Source of the DNA: Posidonia oceanica
Taxonomy: Eukaryota > Streptophyta > Magnoliopsida > Alismatales > Posidoniaceae
Length of the DNA: 64,000 nt
Assembly: GCA_037176725.1 (NCBI GenBank)
Contig: JAZBRS010000035.1
Coordinates: 42,976,001 to 43,040,000 of the forward strand
Direction of reading: 5' to 3'
Shown: positions 45,218 to 58,140 of the stretch, one piece after another
Layout: every line of letters starts with the position of its first letter
How positions within the stretch are numbered: position 1 is the first letter of the stretch
The notes under the pieces: generated by a model
What the model was told of the DNA's origin: nothing
What the model saw: only the letters and a program-made list of their open reading frames with translations
The model's database searches: none
Translations under genes and position numbers: made by a program

Positions 45218-48190
45218 ATGGCCCAGTACGTTAGTGAGCCTCTCTTTACTCTTGTCATGGAGGGTGTTTCTTCTTCGGCCCCTCCGGTTGCTCCTTCAGT
45301 TCCCTTTGTGCCTCCTGTGATGCCAGGGTTTCCCCCCTTGATGCCTCTGGTATCTTAGTTCGTCCCAGGACATTGGCAAGCATCTGTCCTTCTGGATTCG
45401 GTCACTGAGTCCATCTTGATGATCGTTACTCGCATTCTAGAGACGCCTTTGGCCCTTCCTTCCTAGGGATACGTCACCATTGACATCGCTTCTACCACTG
45501 CTGCGACTCTTACTATAGGACTTGTTCCACCTGGACAGTCTATGTCTGTGCCACTTGCTTCTCAACCCTCGCCGGCACTGCACTTCAGCGTTCCCGCTGA
45601 CGGGACGCCTGAGGCACAGTACCAGCACCTGATAGAGCTCACCCAGAGACTGCAGGGCATGGCTTTATTGGTTTGTCCCTCCTTCACTCCTGTCGCTTCT
45701 GAGGTTCCCTTGCGGCCAATCCCTACATATCATGCATTTGCCACAACACCTCCGCCTTGACCATCGTCTCAACTACTCACGGTTCCGACAATGGGGGCCC
45801 ATTTGCCGCCTCCCACAACACAACACATAGCACAGCATGCACCTCCTCCCCCTGGTGGCCAGTCCTTTAGGTTGGCTGGAGCCCAGTACCCCACTGGCTC
45901 GCTGTCTGGCACCTCGCTTGGGTAGCAACTGGTGCTCCAGCACTCTACACCTTCCACAGCATAGCATGTCATCTACCCTCCTCCCTTGCATCAGGCGCAG
46001 AACCCTGCATATATTCTTGCATACACAGTTCCACCGCATGGATACACTGGCCATCCCGTTGCTCCACTAGGCGACGCTATGGTAGATCCAAAGGAGCACT
46101 TAGGTGCGACCCATTCGGTGTATGTGCTCACTACCCCTGCTGATCCCTCTCCTATGGCAGCAAATCCAGACCCCATCAATAACCAGATGGACGTCTTGGA
46201 GAAGGCACTATGACTAGTGCAGGGTACTAAGCACTAGACCTACCATTTCTGGGACCTCTATTGCTTTCCAGAGGCAGTACTCCCTTCGAAGTTTAAAATC
46301 CTAGACTTCGACAAATATAATGGTAGGGGCTGTCCCGTAGCACATCTGAAGGCATATTGCGGTGATCTCGCTCAGCTTAAGGCTGACGAGAGCTTGCTGA
46401 TCTGCCTGTTCCAGAGGAGCTTGACCGGGCCAGCACTCAAGTGGTTCACTTTGCTTGATATGTCAGCCATCAAGACTTGGAACGACCTCAGTCAGGCGTT
46501 CCTGGAACAATATTCCTTCATCCTCGATCTAGTCCCAAAGCGCGCAGACCTCATCGCAACCAAGCAGAATCCCAGCGAGCCGTTCGGGGAGTATGTCGGC
46601 TGCTGGTGCGCCCTTGCTTCACAAGTCTGAGATAGACCCTCTGACGAGGAGTCTATTGAGATCGTTATCAAGGGGGCGCAACCATCTCTCGGAGTGGCAG
46701 CTTCCCTACTCTCTCTGCGTTCGCTAAGCAGGCCGCGATCAGCAGTAACAGCGCCAACAGCAGCACCTTCAACAACAACAGCGGTAGTAGCAACAATTGC
46801 CCCAAGAAGAAATACTCTCCGAAGACTGCTGTTGCATTCGTCGATTCTCTTACTGCGCCTATTCACCTATCGTCTCGGCCTGCCCCAGCTCAGATGGTGT
46901 ATGCTCCTGCACCTAAGAATCTACCCACACCATAGATCACTACCACCGCTAGACCGGTCTATCCCGCCGCACCAGTTCAGCAAGGCTCATACTTGAGGCA
47001 AAGAAGGCCACCCACTGAGAAGTGGAAGTTTGCCCCACTGGTGGAACCGCTCACGGCCATCTTGCCAAAGGTTGCATCGCTCCTGAGATTCTCAGAGGTT
47101 CGCCCACCCCCAAATCCCTTGCCGCATTGGTATAAGGTGAACCTCTTTTGCAATTTCCATCGATGTGTCGGGCACTCGACGGACAATTGCTTCACCCTGT
47201 GGAATGCTATTCAGGACTTGATCGAATCAGGAATGATTGTGATCGACACGCACGAGGCATCCACTCATGCACCCACTCATGCATCTGCTCTTTCATCTGT
47301 TCCCCCTCATTCTGGCATCGTCCACCAATCTCTACCGGAGCACTCTTATCCGGGAGGGGCGGGAACCTCAGGTATTCACTCTCTTTTCCCTTTTGGGCCT
47401 ACTACATCTGTGGTAGACCCTTCTGATCTCATCTCTGATATCTCTGAGCCTTTTCCTGTAGATCTTTATCTCGCGGCTGTTGCCGGCTCTGAGTCGGGAG
47501 TTCACATGATTCAACCACGTGCCAGGCTGGAGCGCCCCTTTGCGGCCCCTACTGTGCTTCCTCAGGCTCAACCCCTTGTACACCTCCTAGCTAGGGCCCA
47601 GCCTAGATCCCCTATCCATCTCCTAGGGCGGCCTCAGTTAGGATCTCCTGTACACCTTTTAGGTAGACCTCAGCCAACCCCTGCCTTCCCTCCCCAACAA
47701 CATTACCTCTCTCCTTAGTATCTAGTAGGCCCCCTGCAGCCCCTCCTGTGCTCGCAGCATGTGCTCCTGTGGTTATTGATTTAACTTAGGACACCCATCG
47801 CGTACCCTACAGTTATGCCACAGAAATGTGTGCGGAAGTAACATGATCGGAGAGGGTCTACAAACCCCCAGCACCAGCAGTTAGGCCAAACTATCCAGAA
47901 CCTGCTATGCCCCCACCCTCTAGCCAACCTATAGCAGACTAAGCCTCTAGCCAACCTGTAGCAGGCCAAACCCCTACCCAGCCTATAGCAAGCTAGGCCT
48001 ATAGCCAATCCCCTGTGACTGTCCCTTTAGAGCTTGTTGCCAAAGCCACCCGTCCTACTGCCATGAAGAACCAACCTAAGGCTGACATAACTTCCCAACT
48101 TAAGAAGGTTAAAGCCGACATTTCCATTTGGGACCTGATTCACACCTCTACCGAACACCGTGAAGCTTTTCTTCGTGTGTTCCAAGCCGC
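45218..48190 (+). pseudogene. E3 gag
   Basis: ATG 45218 (MAQYVSEP) corresponds to the other gag starts. It has the proline-rich N-terminus, the gag core (LICLFQRSLTGPALKWFTLL) and the knuckle CNFHRCVGHSTDNC (C-x2-H-x4-H-x4-C). Repeated HLLGRPQ/HLLARAQ words follow, then IWDLIHTSTEHREAFLRVFQ. About 80 bp are missing near 46680 relative to E4, removing the SIQPVTTFTALIRAG region, and multiple TAG stops occur. Not functional. Confidence 0.85.
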
Positions 48191-48953
48191 CCATGTGTCC
48201 CAGTCTATTGAGCCTTCATCCTTGGAAAGTATGGTAGGGATGATTGCGGAGCCTCAGATCATCTCTTTTACTAGTGATGAACTGTCTCCGGCAGGGATTA
48301 ATCACAACCAACCCTTGTTCGTCACGGTTCAGTTCAAAAACTTTCGCATTCCTCTCACACTAGTGGATAACGGGTCAGGCCTTAATGTACTGCAACAAAG
48401 CTTGGATTCAAAGCCGAGGATATCACACCAGCCGTAAAAGGAATGACAGCTTTTGACAACACCCACCATGATGCTCTAGGGATCCTGATTATTCCTCTTG
48501 CCATTGGCTCGGTCGTATTCGATGTAGAATTCTATGTCGTCGACTTGAAGACAAATTTTAACTTCCTACCTGGGCGCCCTTGGCTCCACAAGCATCAGGT
48601 CCTTCCCTCGACCCTCCATCGCATGATAAAGTACCGCCGCAGTGATGATGTCATTGTCGTCATGGCGGAGAACTTTGAGAAGGAGCAGATCGAGGCAATC
48701 TCCCCCGTCTCTTCACAAACCATCCCTTTTAACCTAGAAACCTTTGATGCTTTGTATCGCGTTAATCGGTGTGAGCCGGTTAACTTCATTCCTGATCTTG
48801 AACGTGTCACCTCCTTGGCCGTTCACAATAACCCTTTTCGAATGGTCGAGAATGTATGTCACAGATGGGGTTACGTAAAGGGTACACCGCTCAGGCGTCA
48901 CGGCTAGGGGATCGCGGAGCCGATCGTAGCAGTGGAGCGGAGGAAATCAGAAG
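48191..48953 (+). pseudogene. E3 aspartic protease, deleted after the active site
   Basis: GINHNQPLFVTVQFKNF and the active-site LVDNGSGLNV are intact, but a deletion of about 14 bp directly afterwards (near 48390) changes frame, so the rest (FDVEFYVVDLKTNFNFLPG, HKHQVLPSTLHRMIKY) lies in another frame. The G-patch-like GYVKGTPLRRHG is followed by TAG. Confidence 0.82.
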
Positions 48954-50449
48954 GTCTCGGTTACGAGCCCAAGCCCAACGAAGATGACTGCTTTCAGTTG
49001 AAGGATCAAAAGACGGTCATCCCCAGGGACCTCACTAACTTCACCAGTGCAGGTATTCTGGGATCAATTGATGGTCAAGCCGTGGTGTTGGCAGAAGATT
49101 GGGTCTGCATTGAGGACTACTACTCGGATGAGGAGCAGTCTGGCGCAGTAGAGGCAGTCCCAATTGGTGGCAAAGCTCTGATCAGCACGGAGGTACCTCG
49201 GTCAGTTTGTTTGGCCCTACCCTCAATAGATACAGCAGACAACTTAGCAGGCCCTGTGGCAGAACTGACAAGCTTTCACATTTCTATAGCCACATCAGTA
49301 TCACAAGCATAAGCAGCAGTGACAGCTCAGAAGTCAGGGACACCCCTTCAGGCACAGTCAGGCAGTCTACCTTCGGTCACAGTCGCATCAGTACCGCTGT
49401 CACCCTCTCTAGAGGAATAGTCAGTCAATTCAGCCAGCAATGCGACTCGGCCCATTTCAGCAGCCACATCATAGAAAATGCAACCAGTGCCGTCCACTAC
49501 ACATCTTCCTACCGCAAAACAGCTACCCTCGTGGCAGGCCCCCATGGCGTCAAGGGCTGCACCCTCACTGTCACAACCAGATGCAGAGGTCCAGTTGAGC
49601 AACATAGCCTCCCAACCCTTGGGCCCTCAGAAGAGCACCTTTGCCTGCCCTCCAACTGCAGTGGTGACTTTGGCAGCGTACCCATCTATGGCCCCGCTAA
49701 CCAGTCTGTTTGGATCTCCGATCTTGAAGCTGCCACAATCAGGTGCGCCCGCAGGCCAGACAATGCAAACATCAAGGGCGGTAATACATCTAGCAGCCAG
49801 GCCAGAGCCGCAGGCCCCCGGCGCTTACTACGTCGACTCACCCTCGGATGAGGAGGAAGGAGTGGCGATAGAAGCCCAGGTTGATTCATGGATGGGAGGC
49901 TTAGAGCTACTTTATCAGGAACATCTCAAGTCGATAGCAGAGGACCTGGTAGAGCACCAAACTGTAGAGAGGAAAGGGAAAGCCGTGATTATGGACCCTC
50001 CCCCACAAGAAGACCATGCCTCTATCATGGTCTTAGAAGAAAACTCAGCAGTGTCGGACTCCCCTAGACCAGCTGAGCTCATTACTCTACAACCAGAAGG
50101 CAGGTCTAGGTGGTTTGTACAGCACATGCCCCACTCAGGCAGTGTAGCAAGCGGCAGTGTCTAGATCAGCCGCCAGTCTGGCATACCCTCCACAAGTACA
50201 CTAGAAGATGCAGAGGAGGAAGCATTAGTAGTCCAAGCAGCAACTGAGCCAACAGAGCTGAAAGCAGCATCAGTAACAGAGTTATCAGCAGTCTCAGTAG
50301 CAAGGCCATCAGCAGTGCCATTGACAGAATCAGCAGGGCCATCAGCAGAGTCAGTAACAGAGCACTTAGCAAAGTTAGTCAGGCCAGAGCAGGCAGAGGA
50401 AGTTGCCAGGACGGAGGTCGCGCATCGAGGCTATAAGAACACTCGAGTA
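48954..50449 (+). pseudogene. E3 protease-RT linker
   Basis: Variable Ser/Ala/Pro-rich spacer in two alternating open frames. The conserved pieces DLTNFTSAGIL and YYVDSPSDEEE match E2. No domain recognised. Confidence 0.55.
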
Positions 50450-52150
50450 AGCATGACTATCCTGAAGCATCACTAGGGCCAGGCAGTGGAACATATACAC
50501 TCTTTCGACATCACAAACCCTACTTTTGAGAAAGAGATCCTCTCAGAACTTATTGCATATGGAGAGGAGGATGATATGGGCAAAGATGAGATTGATGAAC
50601 CATTGCCTGAGTTCTGGCCCTATGATGATGATCCAGAAGGCCCCAACCTACATGTTGAAGAAGAAATAGAGGTTGTTAATATCGGCATAGCTGAGGAAGC
50701 CAGAGAAGTTCGTATCAGTGCCCAGCTGTTACCCTAGGCTCGAGCAGAGTTCATCGCATTCCTGAGGGAGAATGCGGATGTCTTCGCCTAGAGTTATGAA
50801 GAAATGGTCGGCCTGGATGTAGAGATAGTAGTGCACAACCTGCCCTTGAATCCAGATGCCAAGCCAGTAAAGTAGAAACTGAGAAGATGGCGACCGCAGT
50901 GGCTGCTTATGATCAAAGAAGAGATCATGAAACAGCACAAAGTCAATTTCCTGAAGGTCATCCTTTATCCTGAGTGGCTGGCTAACATCGTACCTATGCC
51001 GAAGAAAGATGGCTGAGTCCGGATCTGCATCGACTACAGGGACTTAAACAAGGCGAGTCCCAAGGATGATTTCCCATTGCCTCACATTGACGTCCTGGTC
51101 GACAATACAGCGGGCCATAAGATGCTTTCCTTCATGGATGGCTTCTCCAGTTATAACCAGATCAAAATGGCAGAAGAAGACATGGAAAAGACTTCATTCA
51201 TCACTCCCTAGGGGGTCTTCTGCTACCAAGTTATGCCGTTTGGACTGAAGAATGCTGGTGCAACCTATCAGAGGGCCATGACTGCACTATTCCACGACCT
51301 CATGCACCAAGAAGTGGAGGTCTATGTAGATAATATGATTGCTAAAACCAAAGAGCCTAAGGATCACCTCGCCTGTTTGAAGAAGCTCTTTGACCGTCTA
51401 AGAAAGTATAAGCTGTGCCTCAACCCCAACAAATGTGTATTTGCGGTGTCTTTTGGTGAACTGCTGGACTACATTGTTAGCCAAAGGGGGATTGAGGTGG
51501 ACCCGATGAAGGCAAAGGCCATCGTGGACATGCCACCCCCTAGGACTGAAAAGGAGGTCAAGGGCCTGTTAAGGCGTTTACAGTATATCAGTCGCTTCAT
51601 TGCACAGCTTACACCCATCTGTGAGCCAATATTCAAGCTCCTGAATAAGAATGCACAGATTGATTGGAGCGAGGAGTGTTAGGCTGCATTTGCCAAGATC
51701 AAGCAGCTGTTGATCAAGCCTCCTTTCCTAGTTCCCCCCACACCAAGGAGACCCTTACTTCTCTACTTTTCTACCACGCAGCATTCCACGAGTTCCGTCT
51801 TAGGCCAACATGATGAGTCAGGTAGAAAGGAGCGGGCCATTTATTACCTGAGCAAAAATTTCAATGAATGCGAAGCCAGGTACAGTACAATAGAGAAGAC
51901 CTGCCTATCTCTTGTTTGGGCTGCACAGAAATTAAGACATTACATGATGGCATACCCAGTTCAGCTCTTGTGCTGGCATGACCCTATCAAGTTTCTCATT
52001 CAGAAGCTGGCCATGGTAGGCAAATGTGTTAAGTGGCAGGTGCTACTGTCTCAGTACGACATCACCTTTGTCACTTAGAAGTCCATGAAGGGCCAAGCTT
52101 TGGCAGACCATCTTGCTGATTTCCTTCTGCCTCAATATTAGCCACTCTAG
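50450..52150 (+). pseudogene. E3 reverse transcriptase with degenerate first RNase H
   Basis: The pol frame is continuous from about 50450 without frameshift. It carries TAG at 50474, 50735, 50789, 50873, 51209, 51680, 52076, 52139 and 52148, plus TGA at 51014. The RT blocks CIDYRDLNKASPKDDF and SFMDGFSSYNQI are present. The catalytic box reads YVDNM, so the second Asp is Asn (a G-to-A change), which alone should abolish polymerase activity. The first RNase H starts RPLLLYFSTT without its catalytic Asp, as in E1 and E2. Confidence 0.9.
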
Positions 52151-52712
52151 ACGCAGTTCCCAGATGAAGATACTCTCTTTGCAATGGAGGACTCTGAAGA
52201 AAAAGACCCTGAAGATCAAGAGCAGTGGCAGTTATACTTCGATGGAGCTGTGAACAAGAAAGGCCGAGGCATAGGCACGGTGCTGACAATGCCTCAGGGA
52301 CAGATGATTCCCTTCGCCAGGAAGTTGACCTTCAGATGCACCAATAACGAGGTAGAATATGAAGCATGCATCCTAGGACTGAATGTTGCCCTCGAGCATG
52401 AGGTACAGAAGCTGCTTGTGCATGGCGACGCTATACTGGTGATTTCGCAAGTGAATGGTGACTGGAAGACAAAGGATCCAAAGTTACTGCCATATCATGA
52501 ACACCTGCTGAAGCTGATAGAACAGTTTGCGAGCATCCGCTTCACATACATGAACCGAGCAAGGAATGCATATGCAGATGCGTTGGCAACCTTGGCATCC
52601 TGGCTCAGCATACCTGAAGACAGCACAGTGGATGTATCTGTTACTCGCATAGAGCAGCCTGCGTACTACATGAACATAGAAGAGGCAGATCCAGCAGAGG
52701 AGCAGCCCTGGT
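52151..52712 (+). pseudogene. E3 second (archaeal-type) RNase H
   Basis: WQLYFDGAVNKKGRGIGTVL (Asp), CTNNEVEYEACILGL (Glu), HGDAILVISQVNGDW (Asp) and the RNAYADALATLASWL tail (Asp) are all present and uninterrupted, the best-preserved copy of this domain in the window. Its presence in addition to the RT-linked RNase H places the element in the Tat lineage. Despite the open frame it lies within a dead polyprotein. Confidence 0.88.
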
Positions 52713-53950
52713 ATCAGGTTATAAAAGCTTTCCTAGAGTCTGCCAGCTTTCCACCTGGTACCTCAGCAGCAGATAAAAGAACTCTGACGCGTCTGGCGTC
52801 AAAGTATGTACTAAGGGCGGGACAATTGTACAGAAGGTCATACAATCAAATGCTCCTACGCTGCCTGAACAACTCAGAGGCTGAGACGTTGATGCTTCAA
52901 GTGCATGCAGGGACTTGCGGCCTGCACATGAACGGCGTCCTCCTGGCCAAGAAGATAATGCTTCCAGGATACTTTTGGCTAACTATGGAAGCAGATTACT
53001 GCTGGTTCGTGCGCAGATGCCACAACTGCCAAGTGCATGGTAACTTCAATCGGGCGCCCCCTCAAGAATTGCAAAGTATGTCGTTGCCGTGGCCCTTCTC
53101 CACCTAGGGGATTGATGTCATTGGCGCCATTCACCCTGCAGCTTCCAATGGTCATTGTTACATTCTGATAGCGATCGATTACTTTACCAAGTGGGTGGAA
53201 GCGGCCTCTTACAAAACAGTAATTGCCGTGGCTACAGAAATGTTTATCAGAAACAATATCATAGCCCGGTATGGGGTCCCGCATGTGCTCACCTATGATA
53301 ACGGCACGAATTTCATTGCCAAGAGGATCGAAGACTATCTGCACAGCTTCAACATCAAACACCACAGATCCTCGCCTTACTGGCCGTAGATGAATGGCGC
53401 AGTAGAGTCCGCCAACAAGAACTTGGTTAAGATCCTGGAAAAGATGGTGGAAACTCACAAGAACTGGCACGACAAGCTTCCTTACGCACTCTGGGTGTAT
53501 AGGACATCTGTCCGGACTTCAACAGGAGCCACCCCATACTCTCTAATGTATGGCATGGAGGCGGTGCTGCTTATCGAGGTAGAGATCCCGTCACTGCGGA
53601 TCCTATGGGAAGCTAAGTTGGAAGAAGCAGAATGGGTCGAAGACCACTGCGTCCAACTGAATCTGATTGATGAGCACAGGCTGCAAGCTATGCGTAATGC
53701 TCACTATTACCAGAAGCGAATGGCCAAATCATACTTGAAGAAGGTTCAGCCTAGAGGCTTCCAGTCAGGAGACCTTGTTCTACGCGCCATTTACTTGCCT
53801 GATGGTTGAGGGATATTCCGACCTAATTGGCGTGGCCCCTTTGTGGTCAAGCAGGTCTTCTCAGGTGGCACCGTAACTCTTGAGGATATGGATCAGGTAG
53901 AGCAGTCTGAGCCCGTCAACCTATACTACCTCAAGAAGTACTATCAGTAG
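52713..53950 (+). pseudogene. E3 integrase
   Basis: The N-terminal zinc region (HAGTCGLHMNG, CHNC) is followed by the core GIDVIGAIHP (first Asp; the preceding Trp codon is TAG at 53105), YDNGTNF (second Asp) and MNGAVESANK (Glu; the preceding Gln codon is TAG at 53387). A TGA at 53807 interrupts the C-terminal part, which includes NWRGPFVV. The frame ends YYLKKYYQ with TAG at 53948-53950, only 12 bp before the next LTR, so E3 has none of the extra 3' region of E1. Confidence 0.9.
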
Positions 53951-53962
53951 CCCGAGGCAACC
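53951..53962 (+). other. Polypurine-tract position before the shared LTR
   Basis: CCCGAGGCAACC lies between the pol stop and the LTR. It is in the right place for the plus-strand primer site but is only weakly purine-rich, so this is a degenerate candidate. Confidence 0.35.
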
Positions 53963-55478
53963 TGTTGACACCCCATTTTGACAGGCTGAATCCCTTGGAG
54001 CCCTCTTGGTGATTGCTGGATCAAACCCCAACCAAACCCTAACCCTAAATCCTCCTCTCTACCCTTCAAAATCGGCCTGTTTTGACCTAAACCTTTACCC
54101 CCCTTTTCCGACCTCAAAACCTAACCAAAAACCATAGGAAAGTCCACCACTGTCCACCCAACAAACCTACCCAAAAACTTAGAAATTTCCAAACCTGACC
54201 CATTCCCAGAAACCCTAGGAAACCTAGGTGAAACTACCCTTTTTCTACACCTTGAAACCCCTCCAAAACCTTCTTAGAACTAAACCAAAACCTTAGACCC
54301 AAGACTTCAAACCCTAGACTACCCACTCACCAATTCTCACCCCATTCCAAGACCATTAAGACCCTCTCTCACCCAAATTATCGTTTTCTCTCTCTGGGAT
54401 TATCGTTTTCTCTCTCCTCTCTCTCTCCTGATTATCGTCTCTCTTTTCATCCCCTTCTTGCCCTCTTTCTGGCTTGGCTGTGGGCCCCTCTTGTACTTCT
54501 ATCCCTTCTCTATCTTATCCCTATTTTTATTTTATTTTTAGCTTTTTCCCTGAATTTTAAAAATCATTTCCCTCAAACCTATCTCTTCTCCTTCTATTTC
54601 CCTCCTTTTCCCATTTCTTTCCTCCTCCTCTTTCCCTTTTCTCTCTTTTGCAAAAACCCATAAAAATCCCTAAAAAATCTATAAAACCCCAAAACATAAA
54701 AGAGACAAATCAGAGTTCTAAGAAAAACAACTAAAAAACATTAAACAAGCAATTAAAAACTTAAACTTAACTAAATCAAGCTAAAAAGAAAATCAAGCAT
54801 GCCAACTAAAAAACGCAAAACAAACCAAAAGAAAACACTGAAAAATCGAGGAAAAAAACTAAAATAAAACCAAAACCCACCAAAAGTAAAAACCCCCATC
54901 AGAATAACTAAAAAACAAACCCTAAAAAGAAGAATTACAAAATAAACACTAAGATAAGTAATTAAAGAAGCAAAAAGACTTAACCTAATAAACATAAGAA
55001 AGACAACCTAAGGACTTAAACCAAAAGAGAAAATGAGAAACAATTAAGAAGACTTAAAAACACTTAATCAGACAAGAGAAACCCAATTAAAAAACGTCAA
55101 GAAAAATCAACAAATAAAAATCAGAAACCTAATTCAAAAGGACTTAAGAAAGAAAAACCTAAAAAACCAGAACTAAAAAAGCCAAAACCCACTCTAATTA
55201 ACCTAAAAATAAATCTTAAAAATCCTAATTAACACCCTAAGCACTTTACAAGAAAAACATAATTAAAAAGAAAAGAACAACTTAAAAGACATAACAAACA
55301 TTTAATCAAAATAAAAAAAAAACAAATTAAAAACAAAGAGAGCCTTAAGACCCTAATCAAACTCTAATCCCATGTATTCAAACCCAAGACACTAGTGCCA
55401 TTCCAAAAAAGGATACCAAAACCCTAAAATCCTAATCCCATCCCCACAAAAAAGAAAAAAGAGAGATCACAGCCACCC

Positions 55479-55485
55479 TATAAAA
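55479..55485 (+). promoter_or_regulatory. TATA-box candidate in the shared LTR
   Basis: CCTATAAAAATTC at the end of the A-rich tract, about 1.5 kb into the LTR, parallel to 38933. Confidence 0.45.
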
Positions 55486-56600
55486 ATTCAAGATCTTCAG
55501 CCCTAAGGGAGGGACGTCTGCCTACAGCCAGCCTCCTTCTCCCAACCCACAGTAGAACCCATACATAACACCTCCCTCTCTCCCATTCAGACCTTCTCCT
55601 TCAAAAAAAACACAACATCCCCAGCCCCCCACTTCATGCTCCTTCTGCCTAGAGCCGGCCTCCTCCTCCAAGACAACTCCCAGCCCACAGAAGAACGCCC
55701 GGACAGCAGCCCCATCTCTCCGGCTGGGACTCCCCTTCAAAAAGAAAACAAGCTCAGTCCTTGAACCTACATCTCCCGACTTCCTCCTCCCGACCACCCG
55801 ACGTCCAACACCATCAGGCCGGTCCTCCAACACCCTCAGCACGCCACCAGCACTCCACCATCTGAACAACAACCCACAGGCGACCAAACAAGAACCACAA
55901 ACCCACAACAAAGAAGCCTCCTACTGACCGCAGCCAGCCTCCTTCTCCCTAACCAGAAGACGCCCCATAGCTCTCCCTCATCACCTCCAAAAACCAGTAG
56001 AGAGAGAGGGCACATCTGGTGAAAGCTACAGAAGAGAGAGGAGAGGGAAAACGCCCACAGAACCAGTTGGAGCTCGCCGGACCTCTCTGTCGCGCGAAAA
56101 GGTATTAAACCTCTCCACTAGGTCCGCCTCACTCCGCACTCCATCCCCACATTTTTGTTTTTGCATTTGGACCCCTGTGCTGCCGCCAGTTCGTCGCCGG
56201 AGTGCATCGTCTTCCTCGGCGCCGGCGACCGGTGCAGGGCATGCGATCGCCTCCCGCTCCGCCTGCCGTCCCGCAAGGCCGCCTGGACACTCCCACTAGC
56301 TCCGCTAGGCCTCCCGCCGGCCAGCCCCGCCCCTGCCGCGCCACTCCACCGCGTCCACCGCCGCCTAGGTCGTCTTCCCCGGCAATGCGTCGGCCTGTCA
56401 CTGTAGCAGTTAGGTTTAGATTTTTTTTTTTTTAGTCATTTGTTTTTAACTTACTTAGTTTGCCACACATTGCATTTCTTACTTTTAAGTTTTTTTTTAT
56501 TTACGTTTAGGTCCAGCAGTAGTTTAAGTTTGATTTAAATTAGAGTTAAAACCATATTACATTGCAATTATCCCCTGCATTTTGCTTTATTTACACATCA

Positions 56601-56860
56601 GTCCTCTGTTCAGTTGTTAAAATCATTTAAAATTCCAAGTTTACCATACTGTATTGCTTTTTTTATTCTGTACTATATTCTTATTACATTTAGGTCCTCT
56701 GTTCAGTTGTTAAAATCATTTAAAATTCCAAGTTTACCATACTGTATTGCATTTTTACTCTGTGCTTTATTCTTATTGCATTTAGGTCCTCTGTTCAGTT
56801 GTTAAAATCATTTAATTCCATACTTTGCCATGTTATACTGCTATCTTTATCCTGTATTAT
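56601..56860 (+). repeat. About 92-bp tandem repeat in the shared LTR
   Basis: GTCCTCTGTTCAGTTGTTAA recurs at 56601, 56694 and 56786, giving about 2.8 copies. Confidence 0.88.
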
Positions 56861-58140
56861 GTTTTTCTTACTTTTTAGTCACTTATTTGTCAGACATATC
56901 GTTTAAATTCATATTTTACCTTATTGCATTGCATAGAACTCCTGTAGTTTGTATTATTTGTATTTTAGTCCACAGATTATGCATGCATTCATTTAAATTG
57001 CATGTTTACCTTACTGAATTGCATTTTAACCCCTGTATTTAGTTTAATTATACATCAGTCTGCGTGCAGTTCATGCGTCTCATTTAATATGCATTTAAGT
57101 CATATTGCATTACAAAAAAAAAACACAAAAACATACTGTAATTGCTTTTAAGTCCATATTCTGTGAATCAATAGTTTAAATCTGCATATTTCATTTGCAT
57201 ATAAAACCCACAAAACTTCTCTAAATTGCACATTAGTCCTCAGAGCATCCATCTTTCATTAAATTTGTGTTTCTTATCTTATCGCATTGCAAAAAACCCA
57301 TAAAGAGAGTTTAATTGCCTTTTGGTCCTCCATACATTTAAATGTCATGTTAGTTGCATTCTAAACCACATTGCATTTTTAACCCTGTTTTTCCCAAAAA
57401 TTACACATAGGTCCTTGCATCCTTTAAAGATCATGTAAAAAGACTGTTTTGCCCCTAAAGTTGCATCTTAGCTCCTATGCTTACAAAATTGCATGTAGGC
57501 CCTCCACTTGCATTCCCAGACTCCCCAGAACCCCGTTTTCTGGAAAATTTGCACTTTAGACCCTAGTTTTTTCCGAAATTGCACTCTGATTTCCATTTAT
57601 TTTCAAAACTTCTTCTGATGCATATCCTCTTTTCAAAATAGCTTTCTGAACCCAATCTTTTGCAAAATAACCCTCTGCCCTCTCCTGTTTTCAAAACTCT
57701 CTCCTGTGAGCCCCATCCTTTTTGAAAAATTGCATTTTAGCCCCTTTCTTTCTTCAAAAATGCTTTTGAATCCCTGTTCTTTCCAAATTGCTTTTCTTTA
57801 TCTTTTCTTGCTTTGCACGCATTCTGCATTCATTTAATCTTGCATTTAAGCATCCCTCTTGCATACACTAGGCACTTTTAACTCCCCTTCACTTGGGAGG
57901 ACCTTCAACACACCCTTAGGACCTCCTGAACACTTAGATCTGTTCTTCTCCCCTGTTCTGGCCCTTCTGCTCCGAAGCTGCGATATCTTCCAATCCGACC
58001 GTTGGATCTCCTCAAGTAAGCTGCCTAGGCGACCGCAGCGAAGCGCTCTTCAGCATGGACCAAGCAGATCTCCGATCAGACTCCCGGATCTCCAGGTATC
58101 TCCTCCTGAACCTCTGCACTGCATTCATTTGCATGCCATT

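Noticed and set aside
54035..54060. Telomere-like AACCCTAAACCC runs at LTR starts (also 37800-38060, 25600)
   Set aside because: Only one or two imperfect units mixed with other AC-rich sequence; common in plant LTRs, not a telomeric array.
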